From Frankiales bacterium (GTDB taxonomy: Bacteria; Actinomycetota; Actinomycetes; Mycobacteriales; SCTD01), in contig JAODNB010000109.1 of NCBI GenBank assembly GCA_025464795.1, positions 1 through 11,582 on the forward strand: DNA of 11,582 nt. The letters are read 5' to 3'. The position numbers and the translations under genes are program-made. A model generated the notes under the pieces. It was not told where the DNA came from, ran no database searches, and saw nothing but the letters and a program-made list of their open reading frames with translations. Shown in pieces: positions 1-5,009 of the stretch (positions are counted from its first letter, which is position 1; the number at the start of each line of letters is the position of its first letter).

Positions 1-427
1 GCTTCTCCTCGAGCAGCCTGCTTCGTCGGACGCCGCGCACCGCCTTCTCGAGCTGGGCCGCTGTCGTGTAGCGCGCAAGATCCACCCACTGGTGCTCGTC
101 AGCGCTCGCGGCGACCCGGGTGATGGCACGGGCTTGGGCGTAGGAGAGCCGCGCCTCGCTCAATGCCGTGGCCGTGAGGGGCAGGCCTCGCAGCGCCCGC
201 GCGACGCGCACCTTCTCCCTCGCAGTCGCCGGCGACAGACCGAGCTTCCACACCAGCCAGTGCGCGCACGACAGGACGCCGACCGCGCCCCAGCCCTCCC
301 GCTCGTCGAACTCGGCAAGGAGCTCGAGCAGACGCGCCTCACCCGCGGCGATACGGCCAGCCCAGCTCGTGAGCTGGGCAGCCAGCTGGTCCGTCGTCAA
401 CTCGGTCAGGTCTGTCAGGTCCGTCAT
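1..427 (-). CDS. DUF222 / 13E12-family protein (HNH endonuclease type), partial at window edge
   Basis: The frame is open from an ATG at 427 to the left edge, giving the N-terminal 142 residues with no stop in the window. Residues about 10-142 match the DUF222 domain: an acidic helical start, then GWGAVGVLSCAHWL (45-58), LGLSPATAREKVRVARAL (62-79) and LSYAQARAITRV (94-105). Full proteins of this family usually run 350-500 residues and end in an HNH nuclease domain, which would lie outside the window. Family members occur in many copies in actinobacteria (the 13E12 repeat proteins of Mycobacterium); their role is not settled. The start is supported by the frame and by a TACCGT -10 element 7 nt upstream; no Shine-Dalgarno is visible. 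The gene is divergent from the GNAT gene. Domain identity is clear; nuclease activity cannot be judged from this part. Confidence 0.88.
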   Translation of the reverse strand, partial: MTDLTDLTELTTDQLAAQLTSWAGRIAAGEARLLELLAEFDEREGWGAVGVLSCAHWLVWKLGLSPATAREKVRVARALRGLPLTATALSEARLSYAQARAITRVAASADEHQWVDLARYTTAAQLEKAVRGVRRSRLLEEK

Positions 428-434
428 GACGTGG

Positions 435-440
435 ACGGTA
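435..440 (-). promoter_or_regulatory. -10 element TACCGT for a leaderless DUF222 transcript
   Basis: On the minus strand TACCGT (TANNNT) ends 7 nt before the ATG at 427, the spacing expected if transcription starts at or next to the A of the start codon. No clear -35 lies 16-18 nt upstream, and there is no ribosome binding site. Confidence 0.5.
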
Positions 441-465
441 GGCAGGTAGCCCGACAGCCGAGATC

Positions 466-479
466 CCTTGTCCACAAGG
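466..479. repeat. 14-bp inverted repeat CCTTGT-CC-ACAAGG containing a DnaA box
   Basis: Two 6-bp arms, CCTTGT and ACAAGG, flank a CC centre in the intergenic region of the DUF222/GNAT divergent pair. Positions 468-476 read TTGTCCACA, the DnaA-box form preferred in high-GC actinobacteria. A second near-match (8 of 9, GTGTCCACA on the minus strand) lies at 500-508 over the GNAT start codon. The site may bind DnaA or a dimeric repressor acting on one or both genes; chance is not excluded. Confidence 0.45.
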
Positions 480-488
480 TGAAAGCGC

Positions 489-494
489 TACGTT
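489..494 (+). promoter_or_regulatory. -10 element TACGTT for a leaderless GNAT transcript
   Basis: TACGTT (TANNNT) is followed by 6 nt and then the GTG at 501. A weak -35-like TTGTCC at 468-473 lies 15 nt upstream inside the palindrome, so a protein bound to the palindrome would cover the promoter. No well-placed Shine-Dalgarno is present. Confidence 0.45.
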
Positions 495-500
495 GGGGCT

Positions 501-1106
501 GTGGACACGAAGCTGGTGGTACCCGCCCTGGTCGGGAAGCTCGTCCGGCTGGAACCCCTCGTGAGGCAGCACTCCGACGGACTCGCCACAGCCGCTCAGG
601 AGGATCGTGCCAGCTACGGCTTCACCTCCGTACCTGCGGACGCGGGCGCGATGGCCGTGCACGTCGACGACCTGCTGGACCAGGCGGATCGGGGCGAGGT
701 CGTCCCGTTCGCCCAGGTGCGCGACGGTCGGCCGGTCGGGATGACGCGGTTCCTGACCCTGCACCGCCACCCGGGGGCCGACATCCCGTACGCGGTCGAG
801 ATCGGCGGCACCTGGCTGGCGGCGAGCGCGCAGCGGACCGGCGTGAACCGCGAGGCGAAGCTGCTCCTCATGACCTACGCGTTCGACGTGTGGGGCGTCG
901 GTCGGGTCGGCTTCAAGACCGATGCCCGGAACGCGCGATCACGCGCCGCCATCGAGGGGATCGGCGCGCGGTACGAGGGCGTGCTCCGGAACTGGCAGCC
1001 GTCCCTGGTCCCCGGTGAGGAGGGTCGGCTGCGGGACAGCGCGTTCTTCTCCGTGACGGACGCTGAGTGGCGCGATCACCCGAAGAAGACCTCCGCCTCC
1101 TCGTAG
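501..1106 (+). CDS. GNAT-family N-acetyltransferase (RimJ/RimL-like)
   Basis: A 201-residue cytoplasmic protein with a single GNAT fold, predicted to move an acetyl group from acetyl-CoA to an amine. The N-terminus (GKLVRLEPL, 12-20) is the usual first strand of RimJ/RimL-like enzymes. GTWLAASAQRTGVNREAKLL (103-122) holds the acetyl-CoA pyrophosphate-binding loop. FKTDARNARSRAAIEGIGAR (138-157), followed by YEGVLR, is the conserved Asn/Ile-Glu/Gly-Ala segment near the C-terminus. Relatives acetylate ribosomal protein N-termini, antibiotics or small amines, and the substrate cannot be read here. GTG 501 is chosen because it starts just before the conserved first strand and has a -10 element 6 nt upstream. 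The 3' end overlaps the convergent phosphofructokinase gene by 31 bp. Confidence 0.88.
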   Translation: MDTKLVVPALVGKLVRLEPLVRQHSDGLATAAQEDRASYGFTSVPADAGAMAVHVDDLLDQADRGEVVPFAQVRDGRPVGMTRFLTLHRHPGADIPYAVEIGGTWLAASAQRTGVNREAKLLLMTYAFDVWGVGRVGFKTDARNARSRAAIEGIGARYEGVLRNWQPSLVPGEEGRLRDSAFFSVTDAEWRDHPKKTSASS

Positions 1107-2101
1107 CGCTCGAGGGGCACCGTCTTGAGCTCCTTGGTAGCGGCTTCGAGGGGAACGCGGACGATGTCGGTGCCCCGCAGCGCGACCATCACGCCGCTGT
1201 CCCCCTCGTGGACGGCGTCGATGGCGTGCAGGCCGAAGCGGGTGGCAAGGACACGGTCGTACGCGGTCGGCGTACCACCGCGCTGGACGTGGCCAAGGAC
1301 CGTCTGACGGGACTCGTAGCCGGTTCGTGCCTCGATCTCGCGCTCGAGGACCTGGCCGATGCCGCCGAGCCGCACGTGCCCGAACGCATCGAGCTCGCCG
1401 GTCCGCAGCTCCATCGTCCCCACCGCCGGCTGGGCCCCTTCGGCCACCACGATGATCGGCGCGTAGTGCCGCTCGAACCGGGCCTTCACGTACTCGCACA
1501 CCTTGTCGATGTCGAACGGCCGCTCAGGGATGAGGATGACGTTCGCGCCGCCGGCGAGCCCGGAGTGCAGCGCGATCCAACCGGCGTGCCGGCCCATGAC
1601 CTCCACGATCAGGGCCCGGTGGTGGGACTCGGCAGTCGTGTGCAGCCGGTCGATCGCATCCACCGCGATCTGGACCGCCGTGTCGAACCCGAACGTGTAG
1701 TCGGTGGCGTTCAGGTCGTTGTCGATCGTCTTGGGCACGCCGACCACGTTCACTCCTGCCGCCGCCAGCGCCGTCGCGACTCCAAGGGTGTCCTCGCCAC
1801 CGATGGCGATGAGCGCGTCGACACCGAGCGAGGAGAGGTTGGCCTGGATCTTCTCCACACCGCCGTCGATCTTGATCGGGTTGGTGCGGGACGAGCCGAG
1901 GATGGTGCCACCGCGCGGCAGGATGCCGCGCACCTGCGGGACCCCGAGCTCCATGGTCACGCCCTCCAGGGGCCCCTTCCAGCCGTCGCGGAAGCCCACG
2001 AACTCGTGCCCGTACACCTCCGTGCCCTTGCGCACCACGGCCCGGATGACGGCGTTGAGCCCCGGGCAGTCACCGCCACCCGTCAGCACACCGATTCGCA
2101 T
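1076..2101 (-). CDS. pfkA: 6-phosphofructokinase, group III, with PPi-dependent signature (Asp104/Lys124)
   Basis: A 341-residue phosphofructokinase that phosphorylates fructose 6-phosphate to fructose 1,6-bisphosphate in the cytoplasm. Visible motifs, with numbering equal to that of E. coli PfkA: GVLTGGGDCPGLN (4-16), phosphoryl-donor loop GGEDT (101-105), PKTIDND (123-129) with catalytic Asp127, MGRHAG (169-174), Glu221, and LGHVQRGGTP (269-278). E. coli ATP-PFK has Gly104 and Gly124. Asp104 with Lys124 is the pair known from PPi-dependent enzymes such as that of Amycolatopsis methanolica, while related ATP enzymes of Streptomyces have Gly104/Lys124. I therefore infer PPi as donor and a reversible reaction; this needs an assay. 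The ATG at 2101 follows a TAGCGT -10 element by 7 nt. The gene converges on the GNAT gene (31-bp overlap) and is divergent from the RlpA-like gene. Confidence 0.95.
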   Translation of the reverse strand: MRIGVLTGGGDCPGLNAVIRAVVRKGTEVYGHEFVGFRDGWKGPLEGVTMELGVPQVRGILPRGGTILGSSRTNPIKIDGGVEKIQANLSSLGVDALIAIGGEDTLGVATALAAAGVNVVGVPKTIDNDLNATDYTFGFDTAVQIAVDAIDRLHTTAESHHRALIVEVMGRHAGWIALHSGLAGGANVILIPERPFDIDKVCEYVKARFERHYAPIIVVAEGAQPAVGTMELRTGELDAFGHVRLGGIGQVLEREIEARTGYESRQTVLGHVQRGGTPTAYDRVLATRFGLHAIDAVHEGDSGVMVALRGTDIVRVPLEAATKELKTVPLERYEEAEVFFG

Positions 2102-2108
2102 GCGCCCG

Positions 2109-2136
2109 ACGCTAGTAGGTCAAGCCGCAGGCGCAA
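2109..2136 (-). promoter_or_regulatory. Leaderless promoter of the phosphofructokinase gene
   Basis: On the minus strand a -35-like TTGCGC (2131-2136), a 16-nt spacer and TAGCGT (2109-2114) end 7 nt before the ATG at 2101, so the transcript would begin at the start codon. No Shine-Dalgarno is present. The element fills much of the 53-bp gap to the divergent RlpA-like gene. Confidence 0.5.
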
Positions 2137-2154
2137 CCGGTCGATGGCAACGAG

Positions 2155-3177
2155 GTGGCGCTGATCGGACGTACGGCGATCGCGGCTGCCCTTGTGGTGG
2201 CCGCGCTCCCGCTGCTGCCCACCGGAGGCGCGCACGCGGACCCGAAGCCGATCACCTCCGCTGACCTCCCTCGCCTCACGAAGGAGCTGCAGCAGGTCAC
2301 CGCTCACGCCCAGCAGCTCACCGAGGCCCTGGACCAGGCAGCTGCCCGCGACGGCGGCCTGCGGGTCGCCTACGGGCGCCTGGAGCAGGCGAAGGCCCAG
2401 GCCCAGCAGGCCCTCAACGCGCGCGCACGGGCCGTCTACATCGCCAGCGCTCCCCTGCCCGTCGGTGACTGGCAGACCAGCTGGGCCAGCCCCGAGCTCC
2501 AGGAGCTCTCGCACCGTGCCGCCCGCGCGTCGCTGACGGTCGACCGCGGGCTCGTGGACGCCGTCACCCGACAGGCGAAGGAGCTCCATGTCCTGCAGAA
2601 GCAGGCAGACGCCTTCCGGACGAAGCTGCTGCACCAGGCCTCGGCGGTCCTCATCGACCAGGACCGGGCCCGCCAGCTCCTGGCTGAGGCCCAGTCGGTG
2701 GCTGACGCTGAGCACGCGGCCGCCCTCGAGGCTCAGCGCCAGGCCCTCGACGCCCTGTCCACTGACCTCACGCTCGCGCTGACGCCGGCTCAGAGCACCC
2801 GCTCCCGCAAGGCCCTGGACGACCAGGCCCCCGTCATCGCACTGCTCGAGCGGACCGGCTCGGGCATCCCGGCGGGCTACCAGCGGACGGGTCAGGTCGC
2901 CTCCGGACAGGCGAGCTGGTACGGACCGGGCTTCGTCGGACGGCCGACCGCTTCCGGGGCACCCTACGACCCGGAGCGGCTGACCTGCGCCAACAAGGAG
3001 CTCCCTCTCGGCACGGTCATCCACGTCAGCGCCAACGGCCTGGAGACCAACTGCCTGGTGAACGACCGGGGCCCCTACGTGGGCGACCGCATCCTCGACA
3101 TGTCCCGGGCGGGATCACGCGCGCTCGGCTACTCCGGCCTGGCGCAGGTGACTGTCGAGGTTCTTGTCCCGGTCTGA
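2155..3177 (+). CDS. Secreted coiled-coil protein with C-terminal RlpA-like double-psi beta-barrel
   Basis: A 340-residue exported protein. Residues 1-28 form a Sec signal peptide: MALIGR, a hydrophobic stretch rich in Ala, Val and Leu, and a predicted signal peptidase I cleavage after AHA, before DP. Residues about 33-235 are rich in Ala, Gln, Leu and charged residues, with long predicted helices like the coiled coils of actinobacterial cell-wall hydrolases. Residues about 251-338 are an RlpA-type barrel: GQASWYGPGF, the conserved NDRGPY (303-308) and LDMSRAG, plus two Cys (278, 300) placed to form a disulfide. RlpA in Pseudomonas is a septal lytic transglycosylase acting on naked glycans; whether this protein is catalytic or only binds peptidoglycan is unknown. 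The start is GTG 2155: the next upstream in-frame stop is at 2116 and no other start fits the signal peptide. The ribosome binding site is poor. Confidence 0.85.
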   Translation: MALIGRTAIAAALVVAALPLLPTGGAHADPKPITSADLPRLTKELQQVTAHAQQLTEALDQAAARDGGLRVAYGRLEQAKAQAQQALNARARAVYIASAPLPVGDWQTSWASPELQELSHRAARASLTVDRGLVDAVTRQAKELHVLQKQADAFRTKLLHQASAVLIDQDRARQLLAEAQSVADAEHAAALEAQRQALDALSTDLTLALTPAQSTRSRKALDDQAPVIALLERTGSGIPAGYQRTGQVASGQASWYGPGFVGRPTASGAPYDPERLTCANKELPLGTVIHVSANGLETNCLVNDRGPYVGDRILDMSRAGSRALGYSGLAQVTVEVLVPV

Positions 3178-3207
3178 GCCCTTCGTCTGTTGACAGCGGT
3201 GGGACGG

Positions 3208-3249
3208 TGCCCCTGAGGCCATGACAACGGCGTCACGGCCCAGGGGGCA
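3208..3249 (+). other. Imperfect 18-bp stem-loop between the RlpA-like and SnoaL-like genes
   Basis: Arms 3208-3225 and 3232-3249 pair at 14 of 18 positions plus one wobble (TGCCCC, GGCC and TGAC blocks), around a 6-nt loop AACGGC. It starts 30 nt after the RlpA-like stop and ends just before the Shine-Dalgarno of the next gene. There is no T tract. It could be a U-less terminator or a 5'-leader structure for the SnoaL-like gene. Confidence 0.45.
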
Positions 3250-3261
3250 AGGGAGCAGCAC

Positions 3262-3711
3262 GTGGCTACCACGACTACGTCCACATCAACGGCGCAAGAC
3301 CTGTCCGTCACCACGACGGACCACCCGAACGTCCAGCGCCTGCGCGAGGCCTTCGCCGCCTTCTCGCGTGGCGATCTGGACACGGTCCGCGCCTCGATGA
3401 CCGAAGACTGCGTGTGGACCAACAGCGGCACCGGCCCGCTGAGCGGCTCGTACGCCGGCTGGGACGCCATCGCCCAGATGTTCGGTCGGCTGTTCGAGAT
3501 CACCGGCGGCACGTTCGAGATGAACGTCCTCAGCACGCAGGCCGACGGCAACTACGCCATCGCCATCTACGACGCGACCTCGACCGTCAACGGCAAGACC
3601 GCGACCTTCCGGTTCGTCATCACCGACGAGATGACCCCCGAGGGCAAGGTGAAGGCGACCCACAGCATCGCGTACGACCAGGCTGCGGCAGACGCGCACC
3701 TTCGCGGCTAG
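3262..3711 (+). CDS. SnoaL-like / NTF2-like protein
   Basis: A 149-residue cytoplasmic protein. The first 20 residues are a Thr/Ser-rich, probably disordered tail. Residues about 22-145 form one SnoaL/NTF2-like cone-shaped domain: VQRLREAFAAFSRGDLDTVR (24-43), the usual opening helices, then MTEDCVWTNSGTGPLSG (46-62), GWDAIAQMFGRLFE (66-79) and beta strands to the end. The family includes polyketide cyclases, ketosteroid-isomerase-like enzymes and proteins with no known reaction; no catalytic set stands out, so no substrate is given. GTG 3262 is chosen for the GGGAG at 3251-3255, 6 nt upstream. An exact TTGACA at 3190-3195 is a possible -35, but no matching -10 follows. The TAG stop shares its CTAG with the stop of the convergent exoribonuclease gene. 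Confidence 0.85.
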   Translation: MATTTTSTSTAQDLSVTTTDHPNVQRLREAFAAFSRGDLDTVRASMTEDCVWTNSGTGPLSGSYAGWDAIAQMFGRLFEITGGTFEMNVLSTQADGNYAIAIYDATSTVNGKTATFRFVITDEMTPEGKVKATHSIAYDQAAADAHLRG

Positions 3712-4193
3712 ACGCTCAACCCCAGCAGGTACGCCCGCTCCGCCAGCGCCTCGTACTTCACGCGCACGTGACGGGCGTCCTGCAGGGCGTCGTGCAGACC
3801 CGACTCCTGCTTCGGCAGGGTCGGCCTGCCGAGGTGCTCCCACAGCTGCCGCACGTCCAGGGTGAAGCGCGGGAACGCCCGCGGCAGGGACGGCATGTCG
3901 CCCCACAGCTGGCACAGGGCGACGTGGTCGTACGCACCGAACCACGCCCACCAGACCGGGTCGGTCCCGAAGAACTCCTCGAGCTCGGCGGCGATCACGG
4001 CGCGTGGCTTCCACGTGGGGGCCGGCGGCAGCTGCGGGAGGACGTGCTCGGCCACCCACGGGTGCACCGCGAGCGGGTCGAACTCGGAGGAGACGGCGTA
4101 GTACTCGCGGCCGTCCTCGGCGACGACCCCGATCGACACCAGCGACACGACCGACGCCGTGTCGCCGAACTCCAGGTCGTAGAAGAAGCGCAT
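3708..4193 (-). CDS. 3'-5' exoribonuclease of the Rv2179c (DEDDh) type
   Basis: A 161-residue protein resembling Mycobacterium tuberculosis Rv2179c across its whole length. It opens with FFYDLEF (3-9), giving catalytic Asp6 and Glu8, then VSIGVVAEDGREYYAVSSEF (19-38). GAYDHVALCQLWG (86-98) supplies the third acidic residue, Asp89. HDALQDARH (134-142) supplies His134 and the last Asp139. This is a complete DEDDh set for two-metal 3'-5' exonuclease chemistry, expected to act on RNA with a 3' overhang in the cytoplasm. The ATG at 4193 opens directly on the first catalytic strand, with GGGAG 9 nt upstream as a fair ribosome binding site. It is divergent from the DUF1028 gene with only 18 bp between start codons, so its promoter must lie inside that gene's 5' end. 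Its TAG overlaps the SnoaL-like stop by 4 bp. Confidence 0.92.
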   Translation of the reverse strand: MRFFYDLEFGDTASVVSLVSIGVVAEDGREYYAVSSEFDPLAVHPWVAEHVLPQLPPAPTWKPRAVIAAELEEFFGTDPVWWAWFGAYDHVALCQLWGDMPSLPRAFPRFTLDVRQLWEHLGRPTLPKQESGLHDALQDARHVRVKYEALAERAYLLGLSV

Positions 4194-4198
4194 CGCCC

Positions 4199-4204
4199 TA
4201 GTCT
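4199..4204 (+). promoter_or_regulatory. -10 element TAGTCT for a leaderless DUF1028-glpK transcript
   Basis: TAGTCT (TANNNT) ends 7 nt before the ATG at 4212, the same spacing as at the DUF222 and phosphofructokinase genes. No Shine-Dalgarno precedes the ATG. No -35 consensus is visible 16-18 nt upstream, where the sequence already codes for the divergent exoribonuclease. Confidence 0.5.
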
Positions 4205-4211
4205 CCCAGCC

Positions 4212-5009
4212 ATGACCTTCTCGATCGTTGCCAAGGCCGGCCAGCAGTGGGGCGTCGCTGTCGCCTCGAAGTTCCTCGCCGTCGGCGCCGCCGTCCCTGC
4301 CGCCCAGTGGGGCGTCGGGGCGATCGCGACCCAGGCGTTCGCGAACCTCGCCTACCGACCCGACGGGCTTGCCCTGCTGTCAGCTGGGAGCAGCGCCCAG
4401 GAGGTCCTCGACGCCCTCACCCGGCAGGACGAGGGGAGGGCGCAGCGCCAGGCGGGGGTCGTGGACCGGGAGGGCCGGGCCGCGACGTTCACCGGGGAGG
4501 ACTGCAACGCCTGGGCCGGCGGACGCACGGGCGAGGGCTACGCGGTGCAGGGCAACATCCTCAGCGGTCCGGAGGTCGTCGACGCCATCGCCACCGCGTT
4601 CGAGACCGCCGAGGGCACCCTCGCCCAGCGGTTGTCGACGGCGCTGCTCGCGGGCGACCGAGCGGGCGGGGACCGCAGGGGACGGCAGTCCGCAGTCCTG
4701 CTCGTCGTCAGCGAGGGCGGGGGGTACGGAGGTGGCTCCGACGTCCTGGTGGACCTGCGGGTCGACGACCATCCCGACCCGGTCCTCGAGCTGCAGCGGT
4801 TGCTCGACCTGCACACCCTGTACTTCGGCAAGCCCGAGAAGACGCTGCCGCTCGAGGGTGAGCTCAAGGCCGAGGTCGAGCAGCGGCTCAGATCCCTTGG
4901 CTACCAGGACATCGAGGACTGGGCCGGGGTGGAGAACTACGAAGAGCGGATGGTGCCCGGAGCCATCGACGTGCTGGTCCTGGAGAAGCTGCGGGAGCAG
5001 ACCTCGTGA
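4212..5009 (+). CDS. DUF1028 family protein (putative Ntn-hydrolase, COG3342)
   Basis: A 265-residue protein of unknown function matching DUF1028 from its first residues. Seen: TFSIVAKAGQQWGVAVASKF (2-21), GVGAIATQAFAN, GYAVQGNILSG, and GGYGGGSDVLVDLRVDDH. If Met1 is removed, Thr2 would be the N-terminal nucleophile typical of Ntn hydrolases; this is inference. Residues from about 205 on (FGKPEKTLPLEGELKAEVEQ and after) are the small C-terminal region found in longer members and sometimes likened to a peptidoglycan-binding domain. The open frame extends far upstream antisense to the exoribonuclease, but ATG 4212 is where homology begins and where the TAGTCT element points. Its stop overlaps the glpK start in GTGA, so the two are probably translationally coupled. 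The substrate is unknown; an amide or peptide bond is the family-based guess. Confidence 0.9.
   Translation: MTFSIVAKAGQQWGVAVASKFLAVGAAVPAAQWGVGAIATQAFANLAYRPDGLALLSAGSSAQEVLDALTRQDEGRAQRQAGVVDREGRAATFTGEDCNAWAGGRTGEGYAVQGNILSGPEVVDAIATAFETAEGTLAQRLSTALLAGDRAGGDRRGRQSAVLLVVSEGGGYGGGSDVLVDLRVDDHPDPVLELQRLLDLHTLYFGKPEKTLPLEGELKAEVEQRLRSLGYQDIEDWAGVENYEERMVPGAIDVLVLEKLREQTS

Noticed and set aside
1..508. DUF222 gene plus DnaA boxes as part of a mobile element or replication origin
   Set aside because: One or two DnaA boxes without an AT-rich region or dnaA/dnaN neighbours do not make an origin, and no terminal repeats or transposase are visible.
92..1018. Long plus-strand open frame of 308 codons across the DUF222 and GNAT region
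   Set aside because: Arg/Gly/Pro-rich shadow translation typical of GC-rich DNA. The DUF222 reading on the minus strand and the GNAT reading in another frame both show recognisable domains.
1067..2164. 365-codon plus-strand open frame opposite the phosphofructokinase gene
   Set aside because: It lies antisense over a clear phosphofructokinase and shows no domain-like pattern.
2083..3024. 313-codon minus-strand frame opposite the RlpA-like gene
   Set aside because: Low-complexity antisense translation; the plus strand has a signal peptide and RlpA barrel.
3190..3195. Exact TTGACA as the -35 of a SnoaL-like gene promoter
   Set aside because: No TANNNT -10 is found 16-19 nt downstream, so I do not call a promoter on this hexamer alone.
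3414..4211. Upstream extension of the DUF1028 frame by 266 codons
   Set aside because: It is antisense to the exoribonuclease and out of frame with the SnoaL-like gene. DUF1028 homology starts exactly at ATG 4212.
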